From contig NZ_JAUSYZ010000001.1 of assembly GCF_030817195.1 (NCBI RefSeq), positions 1,302,001 through 1,366,000 on the forward strand: a stretch of DNA of 64,000 nt, written 5' to 3'. Shown here piece after piece: positions 44,777 through 52,791 of this stretch. Made by a program: the position numbers and the translations under genes. The number at the start of each line of letters is the position of its first letter. Positions within the stretch are counted from its first letter, which is position 1. The stretch is from Arthrobacter globiformis (lineage in GTDB: Bacteria; Actinomycetota; Actinomycetes; Actinomycetales; Micrococcaceae). Under the pieces are notes generated by a model. The model saw only the letters and a program-made list of their open reading frames with translations. It was not told the origin of the DNA and did no database searches.

Positions 44777-45082
44777 GGTTCTCCTCCAGATGGTGTTGAA
44801 CGCGGTCGGGTTCATCGTGCTCGGGGGCGTGCTGGCATCGGAGCAATGCTAAGCATGCTTACCGTCTACCCTAACGAGACGACGGCGGTGCCGCCAGTGG
44901 TGCCGCAATTCGGATTGCGGGGGGCAGGCATCCCGCTGCGAAGGGCGCGCGGCAGCCTCTTCCGCGGGCTGCATCAGCTCACTAGGCTGGCAGTCCCAGC
45001 CCCGGCGAGCGGTCGCCGGCGGCGGTCCTCATGAATGAATCCGGCATGCGGTAACCAATACGCGGTAACCAAGGAGAAGGCG
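44777..45082. promoter_or_regulatory. Divergent intergenic region with TAAGCATGCTTA palindrome
   Basis: This 306-bp gap between the SDR and the DUF2630 gene contains a perfect 12-bp palindrome, TAAGCATGCTTA, at 44850-44861. No ORF or strong hairpin was found in the rest. The palindrome could bind a dimeric regulator acting on one or both genes; a related TAAGCCTACTT lies near 45775. Confidence 0.5.
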
Positions 45083-45367
45083 ATGGACAACCAGGACATT
45101 CTGCAGCGCATCCAGGCGCTGGTTGACGAAGAGCACCAACTCCGTGAGCCGGCGGCGTCGGGCCCGGCCAGCGGCTCCGGCGGGAACGGTTCCGACGAGG
45201 ACGAGGATGCTCGGGGTGAACGCCGCGCCCGACTGCGGCAGGTGGAGGAGTCGCTGGACCAGTGCTGGGACTTGCTGCGCCAGCGGCGCGCGAAGGCGAA
45301 GGCCGGCGAAAATCCCAACGAGGCGGATGCCCGGCCCGTCAATGAGGTGGAAGGCTACGTGCAGTAA
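45083..45367 (+). CDS. DUF2630 small protein
   Basis: A 94-residue highly charged helical protein. It begins MDNQDILQRIQALVDEEHQL and later RLRQVEESLDQCWDLLRQRR, matching the DUF2630 family, whose function is unknown. ATG 45083 has a consensus AAGGAGAAGG site; upstream in-frame codons are not supported. An acidic Gly/Ser linker separates two helices. The gene probably belongs with stress-induced small proteins, inferred from its neighbours. Confidence 0.85.
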   Translation: MDNQDILQRIQALVDEEHQLREPAASGPASGSGGNGSDEDEDARGERRARLRQVEESLDQCWDLLRQRRAKAKAGENPNEADARPVNEVEGYVQ

Positions 45368-45380
45368 GTCGCCGGTAAGG

Positions 45381-45416
45381 CGGAAGGGGCGGCCGCCGCT
45401 GGCAGTCGCCCTTCCG
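45381..45416 (+). terminator. Terminator hairpin after DUF2630
   Basis: 8-bp stem CGGAAGGG / CCCTTCCG with a GC-rich loop of 20 bases, followed by TATT. It lies 13 bp after the stop codon. Confidence 0.6.
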
Positions 45417-45444
45417 TATTGCTGATCTGCGGCTAGCGCACTAC

Positions 45445-45735
45445 TTACTGTTCCTGGCCGCTGTGCAGTCCGTCGTCGCTGCTGTCTGAGGAAGCCGTGT
45501 CGCCGGTGTCGTCGGAAAGGTCCATGTTGCCGCGGGCTTCCTCCATGGTGGGCCCGCCGGGCGGGACGCTGTAGCGCTGCGGGCGGATGCCGTGTGACTG
45601 TTCCTCGATGAGCGCCTGCTCCTCGCTGAAGCGGATGGCGTTGGCGTCGTCACCCGCATCGCCGGGAACGTCGTCGCGGAGCTTCGAAGGGTCCGGAACG
45701 ATAAAGCCGTCTGCCTTGCTGCTGTGTTCACTCAC
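45445..45735 (-). CDS. Small acidic hypothetical protein
   Basis: A 96-residue, very acidic protein (VSEHSSKADGFIVPDPSKL... ESDDGLHSGQEQ-like tail) with no membrane segment. GTG 45735 is preferred over ATG 45744 because GGAAGG sits 9 bases upstream of the GTG but almost touches the ATG. The sequence includes QSHGIRPQRYSVPPGGPTM, a short motif I do not recognise elsewhere in the window. Converges on the DUF2630 gene with a terminator between. Function unknown; a stress-related acidic protein is possible. Confidence 0.62.
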   Translation of the reverse strand: MSEHSSKADGFIVPDPSKLRDDVPGDAGDDANAIRFSEEQALIEEQSHGIRPQRYSVPPGGPTMEEARGNMDLSDDTGDTASSDSSDDGLHSGQEQ

Positions 45736-45979
45736 TAAATTCATCCCTTCCGACTAGTGCCTCACTCTGTATCGTAAGCCTACTTTCTATTTTCGCCGCC
45801 AGGAAATGCGAGGGGTAAGCTAGTCCCCGCAAATCTCCAAAAACCGAGATTTCCGGCTCAGTTCCGGTGTAATCCCCGTCATAGTCGGTCACGACACACA
45901 ATGTTTACCGAACAAAGTCGCCAGATTTGCCCAGTACTTGGCAAACTACTGGGGGAACAATCGCTCTGTAAGGGGAACC

Positions 45980-46855
45980 ATGCGCAAGACTGCCGCCGAA
46001 AACACCAACATCCGCCTTAAGGCCGTGCTGGACGTTCTGGCAGAGGGGGTGTTGTCCGGTGAGTCGCAGAACGCCGGCGCCGTGCTGGCTGAAGCCCTCG
46101 TCCGGGTTCCGCTGAACGCCTACGAAGCTGAACTCCTCAGCGGCGGCATTCCCCGTGGCCACAAATCACTGACCACGGCTACGGCCAAGCTGGTAAAGGC
46201 TGGCTGGCTGGTCAAGGGACGCTCCGGCTGGACCATCACCGAGGACGGACAGCGCGCTACGGTTGCTTTCCCGGATGCGGCCAGCTTCTCGGCAGCGCTC
46301 GACGCCGGTACTCCGGTCCCTGCCGACACGCCCCTTCCGGTGGCCGCACCTGCCAAGCCGGCAGCCAAGAAAGCGCCCGCGAAGGCCGCTGCAGCCAAGG
46401 CAGAGAAGGCTCCGTCCAAGGCGGCGAAGGTCGTCGACAAGGCAGCCAAGCTGATCGAGGACGCAGTCGCTCCCGTAGCGAAGGCTGTGCTGAAGAAGGC
46501 AGAGGCAAACGGCGAAGCTCACACTCCCGCCGTCGAAAACTCCGCGGAAACCATCGACCAGCCCGCCGCCGTAGCTGTGGCCGGCGACTTCAACACCCTG
46601 CTGGGAGCGCCGGAGAACTGGGCACCGCAGTACGACGAAGCGCAGATGAAGCTGGACGAGCTGGACCAGCTGTGGAAGCTCTCGGCTGAAATTCCGGCCG
46701 GCTACTACACCTTCAAGATCGCCCTCAACCGTTCCTGGGAAGAGAACTACGGCGCATTCGGCGCGTTCGATGGCGCCAACCACGAACTGCACCACTCCGG
46801 CGGACAGCTCACCATCCGCTACGACCACAGGACACGGGACATCACCGTCAACTGA
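45980..46855 (+). CDS. Winged-helix / Ala-Lys-rich / X25-like domain fusion protein
   Basis: This 291-residue protein has three parts. Residues about 10-98 look like a winged-helix domain (LKAVLDVLAEGVLSGES; SLTTATAKLVKAGWLVKG; GWTITEDGQRA). Residues 121-175 form a histone H1-like Ala/Lys/Pro-rich region (AAKKAPAKAAAAKAEKAPSK). Residues about 200-290 resemble the X25/pullulanase-type beta domain: LGAPENWAPQYDEA then IPAGYYTFKIALNRSWEENYG and ANHELHHSGG. X25-like domains occur in amylolytic enzymes; a DNA-binding head with a carbohydrate-type tail is unusual. ATG 45980 follows AAGGGG. The start region carries no signal peptide, so it is probably cytoplasmic and perhaps a nucleoid or glycogen-linked regulator; this is inference. 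Confidence 0.78.
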   Translation: MRKTAAENTNIRLKAVLDVLAEGVLSGESQNAGAVLAEALVRVPLNAYEAELLSGGIPRGHKSLTTATAKLVKAGWLVKGRSGWTITEDGQRATVAFPDAASFSAALDAGTPVPADTPLPVAAPAKPAAKKAPAKAAAAKAEKAPSKAAKVVDKAAKLIEDAVAPVAKAVLKKAEANGEAHTPAVENSAETIDQPAAVAVAGDFNTLLGAPENWAPQYDEAQMKLDELDQLWKLSAEIPAGYYTFKIALNRSWEENYGAFGAFDGANHELHHSGGQLTIRYDHRTRDITVN

Positions 46856-46867
46856 CTCCATCGGCCG

Positions 46868-46902
46868 AAGCCCCGCTGCAGCACCATGCTGCCGCGGGGC
46901 TT
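46868..46902 (+). terminator. Terminator hairpin after the fusion protein
   Basis: 9-bp outer stem AAGCCCCGC / GCGGGGCTT with an inner CTGCAGC/GCTGC stem, ending in TTTG, 12 bp after the stop codon. Confidence 0.75.
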
Positions 46903-47045
46903 TGCCGTTCAGAAGGTCGTCTTGGGACTTCAGACCCGGTTCGTTATTGATGGCAACACTTTGGATGCGGTGGTTACGGATCCCTTTCCTAGTCGATGGA
47001 CTGAAGCCCAAAATGGGGAGCACATTCGCAACTCAAGGAGGAGCT

Positions 47046-47804
47046 TTGCGCTATTCAGTGACTTTGTCTGGGGCCGCCGTTCTGGCCGCCGTCGTCGCAC
47101 TCGCCGGCTGCGGGGCGCCTGCCACGCCCGGCGGAGGAAGATCTGCGGCACCAACGACTTCAGTCTCTTCCTCTGCTGCAGCCTCCGGAACGGGAAGTGG
47201 CACTGCCACGGCAACTGACAGCCCGGCGTCGGCCACCGCCACGCCGTCCGCAACGTTGCCTGAGGGCTGGAAGACGTTCACGACGTCGGACGGCAAGTTG
47301 GCGTTCGACCTTCCGTCCGAGTGGGTCGTCAAGGACCCCGCCGGACAGACGCCGCAGGGCGGTGGCGTATTTGTGGAGATCCGGAACCCTGCAGGAAAGT
47401 CGATGGCCACCCTGCGCACCAACATGGTGGTGGGCGCGGAATGCATGAAGAAGCAGCCGTACGGCATGTACGACTCCGAACAGCTCCCGGCCTTGAAGCA
47501 GGCCGGCGGCACCCCGCGGTTCACGTTCGAGTCCCGGCAGGATGACACCGCAACCGACCCGGCGAAGATGACAATGCTGGCCTACGGCATCACCTCGGCG
47601 CCCGAACCAACCGGTCCCACGGCGTGCCCGATGGCCCACTTCTTCAGTTGGCCGCCAAGTGGCGCAATGTTCGGTGGCGTCTACGACCCCTTCGACACGA
47701 CTCCCGGAAATCCGCCGAACGTGGACACACCGGAGGCGTACATGGAAACCCCGGAATATAAGAACATCCGCACCATGATCACCTCGCTCCGGCCCGCAGC
47801 CTAA
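47046..47804 (+). CDS. Lipoprotein of unknown function
   Basis: A 252-residue lipoprotein with a TTG start placed 4 bases after an excellent AAGGAGGAG site. The signal peptide ends in the lipobox VVALAGC. A Ser/Thr/Ala-rich linker (about 20-75) leads to an alpha/beta domain starting LPEGWKTFTTSDGKLAFDLPSEW and containing NMVVGAECMKKQPYGMYD. It resembles small extracellular lipoproteins of the PsbP/LpqN type, but the match is weak. It lies 71 bp before the acylphosphatase gene. Function unknown. Confidence 0.75.
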   Translation: MRYSVTLSGAAVLAAVVALAGCGAPATPGGGRSAAPTTSVSSSAAASGTGSGTATATDSPASATATPSATLPEGWKTFTTSDGKLAFDLPSEWVVKDPAGQTPQGGGVFVEIRNPAGKSMATLRTNMVVGAECMKKQPYGMYDSEQLPALKQAGGTPRFTFESRQDDTATDPAKMTMLAYGITSAPEPTGPTACPMAHFFSWPPSGAMFGGVYDPFDTTPGNPPNVDTPEAYMETPEYKNIRTMITSLRPAA

Positions 47805-47876
47805 GTCCGCGGGCCCAACCCCGTTTCCGCCGGCCGAGCCTGTCGAGACCACAGCCGCCGGCGCTACATTGGTTCC

Positions 47877-48179
47877 ATGACTGAGTCGAAGGCAGCAGAC
47901 CCTGACAGCGTCCGCCTCACCGCACGCGTCACGGGAATGGTCCAGGGTGTCGGCTTCCGCTACTGGACCGCACGCAAGGCCGACGAGCTGGGGCTGACGG
48001 GTTCGGTCAGGAACGACGACGACGGTTCGGTCGCAGTCGTCGCGGAAGGCCCGCAGCCCGACATCGTCGAATTCAGGCGTTGGCTGGGCTCATCCCAGGC
48101 GCCAGGCAGGGTGGCCCATGTGGACGAGAAGGTCTCCCCGGCCGAGGGCGGATTCAGGAGCTTTCAGGTCGTCGGCTGA
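47877..48179 (+). CDS. acyP: Acylphosphatase
   Basis: A 100-residue acylphosphatase, which hydrolyses acyl phosphates such as acetyl phosphate or carbamoyl phosphate. The phosphate loop is TGMVQGVGFRYWT, with the catalytic Arg in FRY, and the catalytic Asn lies in SVRNDDDGSV. Length and both signature motifs are normal. It is followed, convergently, by the large nuclease-helicase gene. A role in detoxifying acyl phosphates is textbook for the family; its partner is not shown here. Confidence 0.93.
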   Translation: MTESKAADPDSVRLTARVTGMVQGVGFRYWTARKADELGLTGSVRNDDDGSVAVVAEGPQPDIVEFRRWLGSSQAPGRVAHVDEKVSPAEGGFRSFQVVG

Positions 48180-48193
48180 GTTCACGTGCTGAT

Positions 48194-51100
48194 TCACTCC
48201 CGGCTGAGTTCACCGGGGCTGAGCCCCAGGAAGGCCCCTAGCTCCTCAAATGCGAAGGGGCGCGAGGGCATGTAGTTCGTGAGCTCGGGGGAGCGGACGA
48301 TCACGGCCCGCCACTGGCCCCGCGACACAGCCACGTTGATCCGGTTACGGTTGAGCAGGAATTCGGCTCCGCGGGGTGCCTCGGCAATGGCCGAGCACGC
48401 CATGGACACGAGCACCACGGGAGCCTCCTGCCCTTGGAATTTGTCCACGGTACCCACCCGCACGCCCGGCAGGCCATCCTGGTCCAGGGCATGCCGGATG
48501 GTCTGCACCTGGGCGTTGTATGCAGCCACCACCAGGATGTCCTTGGCTTCCAGCCGACGGATCGGCTCGTCCTTGCCCGGCGTCCACTTGAGCCCGATAT
48601 GTTCGCGTGCCAGTCTGACGACCGCGGCTGCCTCTTCCGCCGAACTCGTGGTGTGGCCGGCATGCGGCACCAGGACGGTTTCCACGCCCGGCGGCACCCC
48701 GTCGAGATGGCGCAGGGATGCTGCCGGCGCGGACTCCAGCCTGCCGTCGTAGCTGAGCACCGACACCTTGCGGCACAGGTCGGGATGCATCCGCCAGGAA
48801 TCGGCGAGGAAGTAGCCCAGCTCGGCAGGCAACGTGGCGTGCCCTGCCGACAGCCAGCCCAGCGCCGATTCATCGACTGGCTCCGGATGGGAGCCCTGGG
48901 TGACCTGCGGAAGCTGCTGCGGGTCGCCGAGCAGCAGAAGCCGCTTCGCGGACCGGGCCACAGCTAGGGTGTTGGCCAGTGAATACTGGCCGGCCTCGTC
49001 AATGACCAGCAGATCCAGTGACCCTGCCGGCACGCATTTGCCCGTCATGGTCCAGGCGGTTCCGCCAACCAGGCAACCGCCGTCGGCGCCCAAGAGCCTC
49101 GCGATGTCCTCGTCGGCGACGCAGGTCCACGGGACGTCGTGCGGTTGGGCCAGCCTTTTGGCCACGACTGCAGAGTCCACACCGGCCTTTGCAATGGCCG
49201 TGCAGAGCATGTTCTCGACGACGGCGTGGGACTGGGCGACTACGCCCACCTTCCAGCCGGCCTCCACGAGCCGGGCAATGACGTGGGAGCCGACGAACGT
49301 CTTGCCGGTCCCCGGAGGTCCCTGCACAGCGAGATAGGACCGGTCCAGGTGCTGCAGCGCCTGGGTGATGGCTGAGACGTAGTCGGCGTGGCCCGCTTCA
49401 TCATTGCCGACGGCAGGCAGATTCGGGAGGCCGGCCAACCTGGGTGCTGTGCGCCGCAGGATGTCCACGCCGGGATGCTTGGGGAGTTCTGGCAGCGTGG
49501 AGCCGACAAGCTGCGCGAGCTCTGTCAGGGCCGCCTCGATGCTGACGGTGGGAATGGGACGGTCGTCCGTCAGCGCCATGGGCAGCTGGAAGTACGGCGG
49601 CACCTTGCCCGTGGACTTCTCCGTGATGGTGATGACGGTCCGGCCGGGCTGATCAGGAAGGTCCTCGACGGCCGCCACGAGCGTGCCGAAGATGCCGTCA
49701 CGGGAGGGCGGCATGGCGGCTTCATGGCGTGCTGTCGCCGTGCCTGCCGACGAGCCGGTCGCACCCGTGACCGTGTCCGTGCTTGCGCCGGTGCTCCCGG
49801 CCGCCGTCCCCGCGCCTGCAGACCGGCCGGTCCCCGCACGCCTCGGTGTCCGCCCGCCGTCGACCTCGCCCAGGCCGTCGGGCAGGGGGTCCTCGAACAT
49901 CCGGAACCAGGTGGAGCCGGGCTTGAATTCCGAGCCCTCGCTCATGATCCCGGTGAGCCGCAAGGTGCGGGACTCTGTCCGGGCCCGGGAGGTGGGCGGC
50001 GCCCAGTCCGAGACCACCTCGGCCGCTTCCACGATGAAGACGTTGCGCTGGTCCCGCCACCTGTCGACCTCGGATTCGAGGCGGTCGAAGTGCTCCCACC
50101 AGAACTGCTTGCGCTCCCGCCGGTGATAGCCGGTGGCCGCCGCGACCATGGCCACGGCCTGCTCGTCCGGCCCCAGCTCGCGGTGCTCCGGAATGGCGTT
50201 CAGGAAGGCGCGCAGGCTTGCTTCCTCCGGCGAAGGTTCCGCGTCCGGAACTGCCTCCGGCGGCGTTTGGGAGCCTGCCGCCGTCCCCGGACCGGCAGCA
50301 GCTGCCCTCGCACCGGCCGTCTCCACCCCGGGCATCCCCGCGCCGGCGTCGGCTACGCCGGCCGCGCCAGGAGCGGCAGGCGCACCGCCACGCAGCTGCA
50401 GCAGCCAGTCCCGCAGGCGCAGCGTGGAAAGGCAGTCGTACTGGTTATAGTCGGAAATGGAGGCCAGAATGGCGGCCGCCTCCGCCTGCGTCTCGGGGCC
50501 GGCGTCGCGCGCCTCGCAGTAGGCGGCGTAGGCGACCACCGAAGCCCCGGCGTCCTTGACGTCCCCGGAGCGCAGGTTGTCCCCCATATACAGGGGCTCG
50601 AGCTTCTTGATGGAGTACGAGGCTTCGGAAATCCGGAGTGAATGCCGGACCGTGGCATAGAGGTCTACGAGGAGCCCGTCCCGCAGCCATGAATCCACCA
50701 CATCCTCGCCGGCAACGTGGTTTAGGGAGAGGTTGCGCAGGGCTGTTTTTTCGTAGGGCGCGTAGTGGTAGACGTGCATGTCCGGATACTGCGCGCGCCG
50801 TTCCTCCACGTAGGCGAGGAAGTCCAGGAACGCTTGCCGTTCGCCCGCACGCGAGTGAGCCCAGAACGGGCGGAAGACCGGTTCCTTGCCTGGCGGATCG
50901 GTGGGTCGCGGGGCCTCAATCACGCCGAACAGATACTCCAGGCCCCACTGGCCCGCGGGATCCTGCCAGAGCGGGTCGCCCTCGAAGTCGAAGAAGATGT
51001 CGCCGTCACTCGGGGCAGGAATGCCGCCCAACGCGTTGTCCGCCAGCACCCTGTACGTGACGGTGTGTGGCTGTCCCTCCTTCACGAAGGTGCGTGAGCC

Positions 51101-52033
51101 GTCGGCTGCCTCAAGCCCGGTCTGCATCCTGGCCTGGTCACGCAGGCGCCGCCGCGAACCCGTTGCTTGGTGCAGCGGCAGTTCGGCGAGGGCGTCGATG
51201 GTGGTGATGCCATCCGCGACGAGCTTCTTCCGCTGGACGGAGGTCATGCCGGCCACCATCAACAGGTCCCGGTGCCCGGCCACCTGCTTGGCGCAGTAGT
51301 CGCACCTGCCGCAGTAACTGACACCTGGCTGCTGCCACGCCACGGAGCCCTCGCCGTGACGGTGCGCAGCGGTGAGCTCGCGGAAGCGCGCCCGGCGCTC
51401 GCGGTACACCGGCAGCAGATCGTCCAGTGAGTGCGAGCTGCGCTCCATGTTTCCCAGCACCAGGGTGACGCGCGGGGCGGGTTCCAGTCCGAGGCCGATC
51501 AGCTGGTCGCCGTAGGCGGCGAGTTGCAGCAGGGCCCCTACCTTGGCATGGCGCGCCAGCTTGGTGTCCCAGACCGCGTACCGCTGCGCACCCCGGTCGC
51601 CGCCAGGCAAGGCAGGCTCCTCACACACGAGGAAGTCCGCGTAGCCAAGGAATTCGCCGTCGAAGAAGGTGGCCTGGAAGACGACGTCGGCCCCGACTCG
51701 GAGCACAGTGGCGGTTTCGCGCGCCTTTTCCGTCAGGTCGGCCCGGTCCGGAGTTCCACGTTCTATGCAGTAGACCCCGGTTCCGCGGGAGGCATCCCAT
51801 GTGCCGTGGCGGTCGATGAGGGCGGCAAGCACTTTGTTCTCGTGGACGTCGCCGAGCTTGCCTGCCCGCGCCTGCATCTCGTCGGCGGGGAAATAGGCTT
51901 TGGGGGAGCGGCCCAGCTTCTCGTCCAGGATCCGGAGCGTGCGGTACTCGCATTCGCTGGCGGCCACGAGGTCGCTGGCTGAGAACACCAGATCGGCCGG
52001 GGCTCCCGGCGTGGTTGGGTCGAGCAGGAACAT
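48194..52033 (-). CDS. TM0106-family RecB-like nuclease fused to a UvrD/UPF1-like helicase
   Basis: A 1279-residue nucleic-acid enzyme. The N-terminal 250 residues are a RecB/Cas4-like PD-(D/E)XK nuclease: ECEYRTLRILDEKLG, EFLGYADFLVCEE, YAVWDTKLARHAKVGALLQL, then CGRCDYC; one early and three late cysteines suggest an iron-sulfur cluster as in AddB/Cas4. A central region (about 300-560, MHVYHYAPYEKTALRNL) resembles a second exonuclease/RNase H-like domain. The C-terminal SF1 helicase has Walker A VQGPPGTGKTFVGSHV, Walker B LDLLVIDEAGQ, LLLLGDPQQLPQ and VGTVDKFQGQEAPVVLVSM. Low-complexity Gly/Ala/Thr inserts separate the domains. It may process DNA ends in repair or defence; no defence genes surround it. 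ATG 52033 begins directly before LLDPTTPGAPADLVFS. Confidence 0.88.
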   Translation of the reverse strand: MFLLDPTTPGAPADLVFSASDLVAASECEYRTLRILDEKLGRSPKAYFPADEMQARAGKLGDVHENKVLAALIDRHGTWDASRGTGVYCIERGTPDRADLTEKARETATVLRVGADVVFQATFFDGEFLGYADFLVCEEPALPGGDRGAQRYAVWDTKLARHAKVGALLQLAAYGDQLIGLGLEPAPRVTLVLGNMERSSHSLDDLLPVYRERRARFRELTAAHRHGEGSVAWQQPGVSYCGRCDYCAKQVAGHRDLLMVAGMTSVQRKKLVADGITTIDALAELPLHQATGSRRRLRDQARMQTGLEAADGSRTFVKEGQPHTVTYRVLADNALGGIPAPSDGDIFFDFEGDPLWQDPAGQWGLEYLFGVIEAPRPTDPPGKEPVFRPFWAHSRAGERQAFLDFLAYVEERRAQYPDMHVYHYAPYEKTALRNLSLNHVAGEDVVDSWLRDGLLVDLYATVRHSLRISEASYSIKKLEPLYMGDNLRSGDVKDAGASVVAYAAYCEARDAGPETQAEAAAILASISDYNQYDCLSTLRLRDWLLQLRGGAPAAPGAAGVADAGAGMPGVETAGARAAAAGPGTAAGSQTPPEAVPDAEPSPEEASLRAFLNAIPEHRELGPDEQAVAMVAAATGYHRRERKQFWWEHFDRLESEVDRWRDQRNVFIVEAAEVVSDWAPPTSRARTESRTLRLTGIMSEGSEFKPGSTWFRMFEDPLPDGLGEVDGGRTPRRAGTGRSAGAGTAAGSTGASTDTVTGATGSSAGTATARHEAAMPPSRDGIFGTLVAAVEDLPDQPGRTVITITEKSTGKVPPYFQLPMALTDDRPIPTVSIEAALTELAQLVGSTLPELPKHPGVDILRRTAPRLAGLPNLPAVGNDEAGHADYVSAITQALQHLDRSYLAVQGPPGTGKTFVGSHVIARLVEAGWKVGVVAQSHAVVENMLCTAIAKAGVDSAVVAKRLAQPHDVPWTCVADEDIARLLGADGGCLVGGTAWTMTGKCVPAGSLDLLVIDEAGQYSLANTLAVARSAKRLLLLGDPQQLPQVTQGSHPEPVDESALGWLSAGHATLPAELGYFLADSWRMHPDLCRKVSVLSYDGRLESAPAASLRHLDGVPPGVETVLVPHAGHTTSSAEEAAAVVRLAREHIGLKWTPGKDEPIRRLEAKDILVVAAYNAQVQTIRHALDQDGLPGVRVGTVDKFQGQEAPVVLVSMACSAIAEAPRGAEFLLNRNRINVAVSRGQWRAVIVRSPELTNYMPSRPFAFEELGAFLGLSPGELSRE

Positions 52034-52165
52034 GGGGCCTCCCCATTGGCAGCCTCGCTCCGGGACGGTTCCCGGTGCGCTGATTTGAATCTAGCAAGAG
52101 GCTATGACAATCACGCCGCACAGGTTGGGAGCTGCGCCAATGGGGACCCTACATGCCTTCGCGGG

Positions 52166-52468
52166 TTAGGTGACGGGCTGCTTGCCGTTGTGCGAGTAGG
52201 TGAGGCAGTCGGCGTTGTCCGGGCCGGGACCAACGTGGACTTCCGATGCGTTGCACATGAGGTGGTCGTTATGGACGCATTCCGCCCGCTGGCACGCGCC
52301 GACGCCTGCGAGGACCTTCGGCAGGCCGCCGTGTGTGCCGGTGTCGATGAACGTGGCGCATGAGGCATGGTCTGTGGTGCCGCCGACCGTGATGGCCTCG
52401 GCGTTACATTCAGAGTGGTCGTTGAAGGAGCAGTTGGTGACGCTGCAATCGGCTACGTGCGTGCTCAT
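52166..52468 (-). CDS. DUF1540 small cysteine-rich protein
   Basis: A 100-residue protein made of two similar cysteine-rich units, ADCSVTNCSFNDHSECNAEAI and GACQRAECVHNDHLMCNASEV, each followed by one further cysteine (HASCATF, NADCLTY). The spacing C-x4-C-x6-C suggests metal binding, as in DUF1540 proteins. No membrane segment. ATG 52468 follows a GGAGGAACC-like ribosome site. Function unknown; possible zinc or stress-related role. Confidence 0.85.
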   Translation of the reverse strand: MSTHVADCSVTNCSFNDHSECNAEAITVGGTTDHASCATFIDTGTHGGLPKVLAGVGACQRAECVHNDHLMCNASEVHVGPGPDNADCLTYSHNGKQPVT

Positions 52469-52749
52469 TGGGTTCCTCCAGGATTCCGGACGCCCCGGCT
52501 GGGCGGCTCGCTGTTCCCAACGTAGGCCCGATGGGCCGGATCAAAAAGACCCAATAGTGTTGCGTAATTGACGTAATTGCGCGATCTGCTCCGTAGTCGC
52601 CCGGCATGGCTTAGCCGGAGCCCCATGGACCCTTTGCGGGTACCGTTCTAGACTGGCAGGACCCTCCACTTTTAGGCCCGACGGCGTCGTCCGGCCTTTC
52701 AACGGAAATGCCCTGGAGGGCGCATCACATCACTCAGGAATTCACCGCC

Positions 52750-52770
52750 GACCCTTCACGGGGAAGGGTC
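52750..52770 (+). promoter_or_regulatory. Palindrome in the formaldehyde dehydrogenase leader
   Basis: Perfect 8-bp inverted repeat GACCCTTC / GAAGGGTC with a 5-base centre, ending 21 bases before the start codon. It could be an operator for a regulator or an RNA hairpin that affects ribosome access. Confidence 0.45.
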
Positions 52771-52791
52771 CGTGACGCCAGGAGGAAAGAG

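Noticed and set aside
48194..52033. Part of a CRISPR or defence island
   Set aside because: No repeats, cas genes or toxin-antitoxin genes flank it; neighbours are acylphosphatase and a DUF1540 protein.
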